From NCBI GenBank assembly GCA_016938675.1, contig JAFGUF010000039.1, forward strand, positions 62,001-126,000: 64,000 bases of DNA. Direction: 5' to 3'. This DNA is from Clostridia bacterium. Its GTDB lineage: Bacteria > Bacillota > Clostridia > Christensenellales > UMGS416. This document shows positions 8,875-17,900 of the stretch, one piece after another. A model generated the notes under the pieces. The model made no database searches, was not told the DNA's origin, and worked only from the letters and a program-made list of their open reading frames with translations. How positions within the stretch are numbered: position 1 is the stretch's first letter; the number at the start of each line of letters is the position of its first letter. The position numbers and the translations under genes were made by a program.

Positions 8875-10204
8875 ATATAAAATAGGCCTTGTTTCCTTGG
8901 GCTGTCCCAAAAACGAAGTGGACGCAGAGGTAATGCTAAAAAAAATTGCTGAATCAGGCCATGAAATAGAAAATGACCCCGCTAAATGCGATGTGGTCAT
9001 AATAAACACATGCGGCTTCCTGCAGTCATCAAAGCAGGAGGCAATAGAAACAATATTTGAAATGTCCGATTTGAAGGGCAGCACAAACCTAAAAAAAATT
9101 ATTGTGTCCGGCTGCTTCAGCGGCAGGTACAGCCAGGTTATCTATGATGAAATGCCTGAAGTGGACACTGTCCTCGGCGTATCGCAATACCCCGATATAG
9201 TAAGCCATGTGGAAAGATGCCTTAACGGCGAAAGGTATGTCTGCGCCGAAATAAACGAGGCCATTATCGGCGAGTCCGGCAGAGTGCTCACAACACCGCC
9301 GCACAGGGCATATCTAAAGATATCCGAGGGCTGCTCAAATAACTGCACATATTGCGCTATACCTTCTATAAGAGGCGGCATGCGCTCCCGAGGAGAAAGC
9401 GAAATATTAGATGAAGCAAAGCTGCTGATTGAAAAAGGAGTAAAGGAAATAACCCTCGTTGCACAAGACACCACAAGATATGGCGAAGATATCGGTAAAT
9501 CCCTTGCCGGACTGCTCGATAAAATGGCGTCCATAGATAAAAATGTGTGGATACGTGTACTCTATATGTACCCTGAAATGGTGACTGACGAGCTTTTGTC
9601 AGTATACAAAAAGCACGAAAACATCTGTAGGTATATGGACATACCGCTTCAGCACGTCAGCGACAAAATACTGAAGCTGATGAATAGGCATGCAAACAAA
9701 GCAGGTATCATTGAAACCTATCATAAAATAAAAACTGCCTTTCCGGAAATGACATTAAGGACAACATACATAACAGGGTTCCCCGGAGAAACGCAGCAGG
9801 ATTTCGATGAGCTGGCTGAATTCGTCAGCAAGTACCCATTCGACAATGTAGGTGTTTTTTCCTATTCCAGAGAAGAGGGAACACCTGCATACAAAATGAA
9901 AAATCAAGTTGCAGACAAAGTAAAGGACGAGCGCAGGGATCTATTGCTGCAATATCAAAGCACAATTTCAGAAGACTTAATGAGCGAAAAAGTGGGAAAA
10001 AAGTATAAAGTGCTTGTTGAAAGTCGGGAAAACGGTTATTATGTAGGGCGAAGCCAGGACTTCACTGCCGAAATCGACGGCGAAATCCTAATAGAAAGTA
10101 GCAGCGAGCTTGCTATCGGCGAATTCTATGATGTATCTATTACGGCTTCATCTATGTATGATTTACAAGGGAGAATAATAAATGAAAATGACAACCGCAA
10201 ATAA
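8867..10204 (+). CDS. rimO: Ribosomal protein uS12 methylthiotransferase
   Basis: RimO adds a methylthio group to the conserved Asp of ribosomal protein S12, using two [4Fe-4S] clusters and SAM. The protein has the N-terminal UPF0004 domain with three cysteines (LGCPKNEVD, NTCGF, SGCFSGRY), the radical SAM CxxxCxxC motif in GCSNNCTYC near residue 155, and a C-terminal TRAM-like domain. LGCPKN and the gene order ftsK-rimO-pgsA favour RimO over the tRNA enzymes MiaB or MtaB. Starts at 8861 (GTG), 8864 and 8867 (ATG) are all possible; all overlap the ftsK stop, implying coupling. Confidence 0.95.
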   Translation: MNKYKIGLVSLGCPKNEVDAEVMLKKIAESGHEIENDPAKCDVVIINTCGFLQSSKQEAIETIFEMSDLKGSTNLKKIIVSGCFSGRYSQVIYDEMPEVDTVLGVSQYPDIVSHVERCLNGERYVCAEINEAIIGESGRVLTTPPHRAYLKISEGCSNNCTYCAIPSIRGGMRSRGESEILDEAKLLIEKGVKEITLVAQDTTRYGEDIGKSLAGLLDKMASIDKNVWIRVLYMYPEMVTDELLSVYKKHENICRYMDIPLQHVSDKILKLMNRHANKAGIIETYHKIKTAFPEMTLRTTYITGFPGETQQDFDELAEFVSKYPFDNVGVFSYSREEGTPAYKMKNQVADKVKDERRDLLLQYQSTISEDLMSEKVGKKYKVLVESRENGYYVGRSQDFTAEIDGEILIESSSELAIGEFYDVSITASSMYDLQGRIINENDNRK

Positions 10205-10751
10205 GCTGACTATCCTCAGGATACTGCTCATCCCAGTATTTATGTACTTTGTATACATGGATACCGATATATCCAAAGTGATAGCTATGTTTGTGTTCAT
10301 AATTGCTTCAGTTACCGATACTCTGGATGGATATATCGCCAGAAAGTACAATCAGGTTACAAACTTCGGGAAAATATTCGACCCAATAGCGGATAAAGTT
10401 CTTGTACTGGCTGCGCTTATCCCTTTAGTTCAGTTCGGTATGCTGGCAGGCTGGGTTGTTATTGTTCTTCTTGCACGGGAATTTATAGTAGGCGGTTTCC
10501 GCAATGTTGTCTCTGCTGCAGGAGGCAAAGTGATTGCTGCCAGCATAATAGGCAAGCTCAAGACAATATCTCAGATAGTATTAATATGTGTTCTTCTAGT
10601 CAGATGGGTCTGGTTCGGTTTTATATCCTTCCCGTTCGAATACATTTTTATAGCAATAACAATAATCCTTTCTTTGTGGAGCATGGCAGACTACATCACA
10701 GGCGGCACAAAGGAACTAAAAAGGCTTGGTATATCACAAAATGAAAGCTGA
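10182..10751 (+). CDS. pgsA: CDP-diacylglycerol-glycerol-3-phosphate phosphatidyltransferase
   Basis: PgsA makes phosphatidylglycerol phosphate, the first step to PG and cardiolipin, in the membrane. The 189-residue, multi-span protein carries the CDP-alcohol phosphotransferase signature: DTLDGYIAR, then GKIFDPIADK, with the expected D-G-AR-G-D-D spacing. The ATG at 10182 has AGGGAG eight bases upstream and overlaps the rimO end by 23 bases. The CDP-DAG substrate is supplied by CdsA, encoded divergently in this window. Confidence 0.95.
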   Translation: MKMTTANKLTILRILLIPVFMYFVYMDTDISKVIAMFVFIIASVTDTLDGYIARKYNQVTNFGKIFDPIADKVLVLAALIPLVQFGMLAGWVVIVLLAREFIVGGFRNVVSAAGGKVIAASIIGKLKTISQIVLICVLLVRWVWFGFISFPFEYIFIAITIILSLWSMADYITGGTKELKRLGISQNES

Positions 10752-11976
10752 AATAATAGCTGTAGGCACAGAGCTGCTGATGGGACAGATCGCTAATACG
10801 AATGCCCAGTTTCTATCCCGCGAACTATCTGAAATGGGCATTGACGTACACTATCATCACGTAGTGGGCGACAATATGCAGCGCGTAGTTGAACTGATTC
10901 AAACTGTTCTAAAAAGATGCGACCTGATAATAACAACCGGCGGCCTGGGGCCGACAATGGATGACCTTACCAAAGACGCCATAGCACAGGCACTGAATAA
11001 AGAAATGGTTCTGGATGAAGAGAGCAAAACAGAAATAGAGAACTTTTTTTCCATGATTCATAAAAACATGACAATAAACAATATGCGCCAGGCATATTTC
11101 CCTGAAGGCTCAATAATACTCAAAAATCCCAACGGAACAGCGCCCGGATGCATAGTTGAAAGCGAAGGGAAGGCTATAGTAGTGCTCCCCGGTCCGCCAA
11201 TGGAGATGCAGCCCATGTTTTATAATCATGTACTGCCCTATCTCAGCAAGAAAACAGGAAGCTTTTTAAGGTCTAAACATATTAAAATATTCGGTATGGG
11301 CGAAAGCTCTTTGGAAACAGCCCTTATGCACCTTATCGACGGACAGACAAACCCCACTCTTGCCACATACGCTACAGGCGGCGAGCTTTTACTCAGAGTG
11401 ACTGCCAAAGCCGAAAGCGAAAAAGAAGCCCTTACCCTGCTTGAGCCGGTATGCGACGAGATATCAGAAATTCTTGGCAGCAAAATATACTCCTATACAA
11501 ATGAGAGCCTAGCACAAGTTGTGATAAACAAACTTTATGAGCAGAAAAAGCATGTTTCCTTTGCCGAAAGCTGCACAGGCGGTATGCTGACAAGTATGCT
11601 GATAGATATTCCCGGCGCATCCAATGTGATAAATGAAAGCTTTGTTACCTATTCTAATGAAGCAAAGATAAACAGGCTGAATGTAGACCCGGCTACACTC
11701 GAAGAACACGGCGCGGTGTCCGAACAGACGGCAGCGGAGATGGCAAAAGGACTACGTGAGGCAACGGGATGCGATATAGCAGTGTCAGTAACGGGTATTG
11801 CCGGGCCGGAAGACGCAGGCGACAAAAAGGCGGGGCTTGTATATATATCACTGTATGATGGTAAGAAGGCCACTACGATAAAATACCAGGGCCGAAGCAA
11901 CAGGGAGTACAATCGGCGTTTCTCATCGTTAAACGCGCTAAATATGGTAAGGCTCTGTTTGTTGGGTGAACAGTAA
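10741..11976 (+). CDS. cinA: CinA-family protein: nucleotide pyrophosphatase/NMN amidase
   Basis: CinA-type proteins join an N-terminal MoaB/MogA-like domain (COG1058, ADP-ribose or related pyrophosphatase) to a C-terminal PncC domain that deamidates nicotinamide mononucleotide. The N-terminal motif AVGTELLMGQIANTN begins at residue 6, the TTGGLGPTMDD and PGPPMEM loops follow, and the C-terminal domain contains FAESCTGGMLTSMLID and VTGIAGPEDAG. I chose the ATG at 10741 because it gives the canonical N-terminus, with an 11-base overlap with pgsA; an upstream TTG at 10726 is less likely. It is the last gene before a hairpin terminator. The competence role of CinA in some Firmicutes is not implied here; recA is not adjacent. 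Confidence 0.93.
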   Translation: MKAEIIAVGTELLMGQIANTNAQFLSRELSEMGIDVHYHHVVGDNMQRVVELIQTVLKRCDLIITTGGLGPTMDDLTKDAIAQALNKEMVLDEESKTEIENFFSMIHKNMTINNMRQAYFPEGSIILKNPNGTAPGCIVESEGKAIVVLPGPPMEMQPMFYNHVLPYLSKKTGSFLRSKHIKIFGMGESSLETALMHLIDGQTNPTLATYATGGELLLRVTAKAESEKEALTLLEPVCDEISEILGSKIYSYTNESLAQVVINKLYEQKKHVSFAESCTGGMLTSMLIDIPGASNVINESFVTYSNEAKINRLNVDPATLEEHGAVSEQTAAEMAKGLREATGCDIAVSVTGIAGPEDAGDKKAGLVYISLYDGKKATTIKYQGRSNREYNRRFSSLNALNMVRLCLLGEQ

Positions 11977-11988
11977 TTAATCAAAAAT

Positions 11989-12017
11989 AAGCTGCACCTT
12001 GATTTATGGTGCAGCTT
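11989..12017. terminator. Bidirectional terminator between cinA and the MFS gene
   Basis: A perfect 10-base stem (AAGCTGCACC / GGTGCAGCTT) with a 9-base loop. On the plus strand it is followed by TTCATTTTATTTT, ending the ftsK-rimO-pgsA-cinA unit; on the minus strand it lies 12 bases after the MFS stop and is followed by TTATTTTTG. Confidence 0.85.
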
Positions 12018-12028
12018 TTCATTTTATT

Positions 12029-13201
12029 TTATTTAGAAGAAATTGCTCTGTTTATTTTTTCCGAACACAATATCATCAGTAAAGCACACAGCATAAGCAT
12101 AAGTGGCAAAATGCTGATTGTTGTATTATTAAATAATACTCCGAATAAAGGCGGCATCGCAGCGCTGCCGATATAGGCAAACGCCATTTCATATCCTATT
12201 ATAGCCTGAGATTTCTCTGCGCCGAATCTTTGAGGGGTCTCGTGAATCATCGCGGGGAATATTGGCGAGAGTCCGAGCCCCAGCGTAATAAATGGCAGTA
12301 TCGCAAGATTTTCCTTTAGTGGGATTAGCATAAGAATCGTTCCGGCAAAGGTGACAACTGCGCCTATTCTTATCAATGTTTTATTGCTTAATTTAAATGA
12401 AACAAAGCCGGAAATGAATCTTCCTACTGTTATGCTGGCGTAATAGACAGAAATCCAGTATGCTGCTGTATCTGCAGATATGCCTTTAGTCCCTATCAAA
12501 AAACTGCTGCCCCACAACCCAACTGAAAGCTCAATTGCGCAGTAAAATAAAAAAACAGCAAGCGCGTATTTGACTCCCTTTATTTTGAATGCGTCCCCGT
12601 CAATAATTTTATGCTTCTCTGTGCTTTTTTCCGGCGTTTTGCCGCTGGTGCTTTGGTGTTTCTTCCAAAGCGGCAGGCTGACTGCAAGAATGAAAGCAAG
12701 AGACAACTGAATAATTGATATAGTTCGGTATCCGCCTCTCCACGAAAGGCTGCTCGTCAATGCTATTCCCATAATCAGCGGGCCAATGGTTGCGCCCACG
12801 CCCCAGAACGAGTGAAGCCAATTCATATGATGGGACTTGAAATGCAAAGCAACATAATTATTAAGCGCGGCATCCACAGTTCCTCCACCTAGTCCTAAAG
12901 GAACACCCAAAATAACAAGCCAAATATATGAAGGCGCAAATGAAAACCCAAGAAGCGAAAGCCCCGTTAACAGGCAGCTTAAAAGAACTATTTTACCCGT
13001 TCCAATCCTCTTAATAAAGTATCCGCTTAAAAAGCTGGAGACTATTGTTCCGCCAACTATAAAAAGAGAGATGCCCCCTGCTCCATCGAGAGGCAGATTC
13101 CACTCCGCCTGCATGGCAGGCCATGCTGTCCCAAGGATTGAATCCGGCAATCCCAGGCTTATAAACGATAAATATATAACAAGTAGTAGAGCAGCTATCA
13201 T
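12029..13201 (-). CDS. MFS transporter, sugar/fucose-permease type
   Basis: A 390-residue protein with about 12 predicted membrane segments and no long soluble part apart from a charged central loop near residues 178-200 (KKHQSTSGKTPEKSTEK), which separates two six-helix halves. The N-terminus LGLPDSILGTAWPAMQ and the segment LGGGTVDAALNNYVALHF are characteristic of the FucP/YfkF-like branch of the major facilitator superfamily. The substrate is unknown; sugar uptake or efflux is the family-level guess. It is flanked by terminators on both sides and looks monocistronic. Confidence 0.8.
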   Translation of the reverse strand: MIAALLLVIYLSFISLGLPDSILGTAWPAMQAEWNLPLDGAGGISLFIVGGTIVSSFLSGYFIKRIGTGKIVLLSCLLTGLSLLGFSFAPSYIWLVILGVPLGLGGGTVDAALNNYVALHFKSHHMNWLHSFWGVGATIGPLIMGIALTSSLSWRGGYRTISIIQLSLAFILAVSLPLWKKHQSTSGKTPEKSTEKHKIIDGDAFKIKGVKYALAVFLFYCAIELSVGLWGSSFLIGTKGISADTAAYWISVYYASITVGRFISGFVSFKLSNKTLIRIGAVVTFAGTILMLIPLKENLAILPFITLGLGLSPIFPAMIHETPQRFGAEKSQAIIGYEMAFAYIGSAAMPPLFGVLFNNTTISILPLMLMLCALLMILCSEKINRAISSK

Positions 13202-13232
13202 ATTAATTCCCTTTATTCTAAATTATTTTAAA

Positions 13233-13248
13233 GGCGCCTTACGGCGCC
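13233..13248 (-). terminator. Terminator after the anchored surface protein gene
   Basis: GGCGCC / GGCGCC with a 4-base loop, extended on both sides by A-T pairs, followed on the minus strand by TTTAAAATAATTT. It lies 10 bases after the stop of the 13258-14451 gene. Confidence 0.8.
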
Positions 13249-13257
13249 TAAAGTATT

Positions 13258-14451
13258 TTAGTTTACGCTGTTTCTTTTTTTCTTAATAATGATCAAAGTA
13301 ACTAATACTGCAATCAAAACGAGCAGCACAGTCGCCAGTAGTAAAGCTGAATAGTTAACTTCTCTTTCGGTTTCTATCTGTGCCGACGTTGGTGTCGGAG
13401 TTGGCGGCGGCGTAAGTGTCGGCGTTGGAGTTGGCTCCGGTGTAGGTGTTGCGAACATCTCTATCAATGCTTCTACATCCATGTTTCCTTCAGATCCTAC
13501 TATACTTTCAGCTGAGACAATATAGTTCCCCGGCGCGAATACCTTCACCGATATGTTTCCGTTTCCGTCGGTATCAGCTGAATTTACATATTCCAGTAAA
13601 CTTATGTTTTTGTATTCTCGATATACATAGATTAAATCGCCTTTAGGTGCTACAAAAGGCTCAATAAGGTAATCCACTATATAGAAAAACTGAGAAGTAT
13701 TATTAACCGTGAATACCAGCATGTCATCCGGTCTTTCAGCGGGAATCAACGTGATGCCCATGTTTACATCATCCATATTCTCGGGTACTACACCAACCTT
13801 GCTTCCGTCTAATACGCATTTAAATGAGCCGTAATCAATAGTAAGAATTACGCTCATGTCCTGTATAGTCTTGAAGGCCTCTGCCGGCACATTTATTTCT
13901 CTTTCTGATTCCGGGTCCATCTCAACCGTTATGCTTCCGCCGTTCTCGACTCTCTTAATTTCACGTATTGCAAGCTCCCACGGTGTTGGCGGAGGCGTCG
14001 GCGTAGGAACAGGAGTTGGCGTTGGTTCAGGAGGCGCAATAACTGTAACCGTTTTTGACCCCGAAATAGTGAACTTACTTACTGTTGATGTATTCGGGTC
14101 AAATGATGAGCCCTGGCCGGATACTGTTATTGTTCCGGTTGAGCCGACAGCGGCGGATGATGGTATGCTCACTGTGATGGTAGCAGTCGCAGTAAGGCTA
14201 GAATTAAGGCCGGAAGATGAATCCTTGCTCCATGTTGCCGAATGGCTGCCCAGCACTCCGCCTGTGGATGCGGTTCCCATTATAGAAGACGCATTCTCAG
14301 ACACTGTAATAGTATATGTATATGAGCTTCCAGCGTACACCTGGCTGTTACCGGAAATCGATACCCCTGCAAATGCCGTTCCTGTAATCAGAGTCGAAAC
14401 TACTGCACCAAATAAAAGAGTCAGCAGCAGCTTCCCTTTCAATTTTAACAT
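13258..14451 (-). CDS. Secreted, membrane-anchored surface protein with beta-sandwich domains
   Basis: 397 residues with a signal peptide (about 1-28), an Ig- or cohesin-like all-beta region (30-138), a Pro-Thr linker (139-157), a second beta-rich region (158-330) beginning with IKRVENGGSITVEM, a second Pro-Thr linker (335-356), and one membrane helix (about 368-390) followed by KKKR. This topology puts both beta domains outside the cell on a stalk. I do not recognise either domain with confidence; the pattern VSIPSSAAVGSTGTITVSG recurs in clostridial surface proteins. It starts 51 bases after the 1837-residue dockerin-like protein on the same strand, with GAGAGGAAAA before the ATG, so the two are probably co-transcribed and this could be the anchor or receptor. 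Binding is inferred from context only. Confidence 0.8.
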   Translation of the reverse strand: MLKLKGKLLLTLLFGAVVSTLITGTAFAGVSISGNSQVYAGSSYTYTITVSENASSIMGTASTGGVLGSHSATWSKDSSSGLNSSLTATATITVSIPSSAAVGSTGTITVSGQGSSFDPNTSTVSKFTISGSKTVTVIAPPEPTPTPVPTPTPPPTPWELAIREIKRVENGGSITVEMDPESEREINVPAEAFKTIQDMSVILTIDYGSFKCVLDGSKVGVVPENMDDVNMGITLIPAERPDDMLVFTVNNTSQFFYIVDYLIEPFVAPKGDLIYVYREYKNISLLEYVNSADTDGNGNISVKVFAPGNYIVSAESIVGSEGNMDVEALIEMFATPTPEPTPTPTLTPPPTPTPTSAQIETEREVNYSALLLATVLLVLIAVLVTLIIIKKKRNSVN

Positions 14452-14502
14452 CTATTTTCCTCTCTTTTTTATGTATATTTATTTCTTATTTCAAATTTTG
14501 TT

Positions 14503-14928
14503 TTAATTATATAATGGCATTACATTCAGAATATGCAGTCTGAGCAGCGTATAATCGACAACATCAATTACAGAATCGTCATTTATATCGGCAACCAACA
14601 GCCTTATTCCATCAAGTTGTGCTACATTCAGAATATGAAGCCTGATCAAAGTATAATCAATTATATCCAGTATGCCGTCTGAGTGCACTTCACCTTCAAT
14701 TAGTATAATTAGCTCATCTACGACTGATTCGTCAACTATCAGCTGAACGTAGTAACCTGTAGATACCACCATATCTCCTGAGATTTCCTGCATAGTCTCA
14801 TTAAATATATGTACTTCACCGCCAGAGTTTTCGATAGCATCCATTATGTTCTGAACTGTCGTTTCAATCGGGATATCCTCAAGGAAACCACCCTCTCTGT
14901 TTACCGTATAGATTGACGATGTTATAAG
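14503..14928 (-). other. X-module plus dockerin-like tail of the caspase-like protein
   Basis: Residues about 1697-1837. The X-module-like part runs from SSIYTVNREGGF to the ILIEGE strand. Two dockerin-like repeats follow, each ending in DYTL(I/L)RLHILNV. The second has a full calcium-loop pattern (DINDDSVIDVVD); the first is degenerate at loop positions 1 and 3 (EVHSDGILDIID). The same arrangement ends the subtilisin at 40568-43606. Confidence 0.75.
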
Positions 14929-17900
14929 CTCATCTGCAATGTTTATCGCGCATTGCGCGCTATAGCCGCCATCTTCCGTTGTAACAGTTATTATAGCGCT
15001 GCCAATTGCATTCGCTGTAACAAAACCTGATGCATCGACTGAGGCTATTGTATCATTACTTGATGCAAATGTCACATTTTTATTCCTTGCATCATCCGGC
15101 AGAACTGTAGCTATCAAAGCCAGTGTGTCGCCTGGAATCATGCTATATTTATCATATTGGAGTTCTACGCTCTCCACAGGCCTATCAACCTTTACCAAGC
15201 AGTTATCAGTAAATCCTCCATCCGTTGTAGTAACAGTTATTGTAGTTGTTCCCAGTGAGTGAGTCCATACTACGCCAATGGCATCTACTGTAGCGATATC
15301 TTCATCACTAGATGAGTATGTGACTGCTTGATTTGTCGCATTCGTTGGAGTTATGACGGGAGTAAATGTATAATTATCGCCTATATTGATTTGTACTTCC
15401 TCCGGCAACAAATCAACCGACTCGACATAATACCCTGAGGTTACTGTGCAAGTGTCTTCATATCCGCCGTCTTCAGTGGTCACTGTAATTGTCGCTGTTC
15501 CTAATGATACGGCTGTTACAAGTCCTGTTGAATCCACTGTGGCTACTGTTTCATCGCTTGTTGTGTAGGTGACAGTTTTGTTTGTGGCGTTTGCTGGTGT
15601 AATCTGAGGTAATAACTGAAGGCTTCTTCCTATGTCAATATGTGCATTCTCCTGAATATTCACCGAAGTTACATAAACATCAGAGCTTAAATTGCCTGCA
15701 TATAATATATGGTCTGAATTTATCGGATAAACCTGTACCTGTTGATATTCATTTATTAAGTCTGCAGTGTAGTGATATATTTCATTCCATGTTATAAAGT
15801 TATCGCCGTTGCTGTCTGCCCATAATTCTAAAAATGGAGTGCTGTCATAAAGGCCGAATCCGTCATGTAATGTTATATTGAAATACCCAAGTATATAATA
15901 TATCTGACTATTCATTACAGTCGGAGTCAGGTTTTCCTCTGCGAATAGCGAACCAGTTATGTCAAAAGCATATTCATAAGAAAGCTGTGATCCAGAGCTG
16001 GCAGTCAAAACATAATATCCAGTTTCAGCCAAACTCTTTACAGCCATTCCTGTTCCAGTTTCAGAGCCGCTGAAAGCTGAAATTACATAGTCATTAAAGC
16101 TTTGCTCTGTCTCCTCTATGCTAAATGATTTGCTTGTCATCTCCCTATCTATAAAGCCACCTGAATAGCAAGCATCAATAATTACTTCTTTCACGCCAGT
16201 ATGAAGTGATAATTTGCCTTCAAGGTCATATACAGAAATTGGCACAAAATCTTTGCCAAATATATATCCCCCATTTGCACCGTGTCCAGAGTATGCAAAC
16301 AAAAGTGTGGCGTCCTCTGGAAGGTAAGACGCTATTGCCTCTACTCTGCTCAAAAGCTCATCAGAAGTATAATCCATGTATTTAAACACTGTATACCCCG
16401 CATACTCAAGCACCGCTTTCATCGCTGTCATGTCGTTTACAGGTCCATTTAGATCGTTATCATCTCCTTCATAATCCGCCACGCCGAAAAGTATCGCTAC
16501 CTTTTGAGAATTCTGTGAAATTACTGTAATATTACAAGTGTCTGTATATCCGCCATCTACGGTGGTTGCTGTAATTACACATGTTCCTTCAGAAACACCT
16601 GATACCACACCGTCTGTGACAGTTGCAACTGATGAATTACTTGTCGACCAGTGAATATCTTTATTAGTTACATTAATGGGCGAGATTTCAGGAGTTAATG
16701 TGACCGTTTCGCTCTCCAGAACATATGCCAGCTCTTTATCCAATTTTATGCCTGTTACAAGAACATCATTAGGACTTTCTTCAGGGTTAAGTGTGAAATA
16801 ATATTCGCCTGCTGATTTTTTTTGCAAATATATAAGCTGATTATTATTAAAGAAAATTTGAACAAAGTTGTCATTTGCAGTAAAAATGTCCTGTACCGCT
16901 CTCATATTATAATCATAAGAAAGCAATACATTCTCATTTGCTGTATAGAAAGCATTGTTATCTAAATCAAAACATATTGAAGTAAATTCATTAATTGTAC
17001 CGTCTAGCAGAACATCATCTTCAAATATGTCAGAGCACGTATATATACCACCGCTTCCGGTAAACATGTATTCCCCGTCAGGAGACATTTTGTGCTCTCC
17101 AAGAGCATAAGAACTCTTATAATTCTCTGAAGTAATAGCTCCATCCTTTATAGTATAAGATGTCAAACAGTTATACAGTTTATTATATTTTTCATTATAG
17201 TCCCATTTTATATTGTAGTAAATTTTATTAAGAGTGCTTATCTTTTCTCCATTGTTTGAATTATATGATTCGACAATAGAAAGTTGACCTGTACCTGAGG
17301 TAATATAAGCATTTCTTGAATTATCTACCGCAATGTCGTATGGATCTAATTCTACATTGAAACAGCTTTCGCCTGCAAACGTAGCTGTATCAATAATTAC
17401 TATAGTCCCGCTTTCATTTCCAGAAGACATAGTATCGTGAGGCTTGTGCATAAGTGTTAAATATATTTTTCCGTTTTTAATATCAAAACGTTCAGCTTGA
17501 TATATAAATTCCATATATATTACTTGCCCAGTATTTACATCAACTCTATATAACAATTTCGAGTCTTTTTTTGTTAGATAAATTACATCTCTTTCAGGAT
17601 CAGCACCACTATCAAGAGGAACAAATCCAAGTTCCTCAAATGCATTTATTGAAGTAGTATAAACTCCAATGACAGGCAAATCTGATACAGTAATAGTACA
17701 TACATCTGTGTAATTTCCATCTAATGTTGTAACTGTAATGTCACATTCTCCCAAAGCATGCGCTGTTATTAACCCATTGTCTACACTTGCAATTGCAGGA
17801 TTACTAGTTGTCCATAATACATTTTTATTTGTTGCATTGTCCGGTGTAACAGTCGCAACTAAATTTTCTTCACCTCCGGGAATCATTTTTGAATCGTTCT

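Noticed and set aside
13258-14451. A confident cohesin call for the anchored surface protein
   Set aside because: The beta-rich regions fit in size and position, but I see no cohesin sequence signature, so it is left as unassigned.
13856-14506. 216-codon open frame on the plus strand opposite the anchored surface protein
   Set aside because: The minus-strand gene has a signal peptide, linkers and membrane anchor; the plus frame is its Val/Pro-rich complement.
14930-15660. Direct DNA repeats in the Big2 regions as a CRISPR or mobile element
   Set aside because: They are in frame, about 80 codons long and divergent at the DNA level, as expected from protein-domain duplication.
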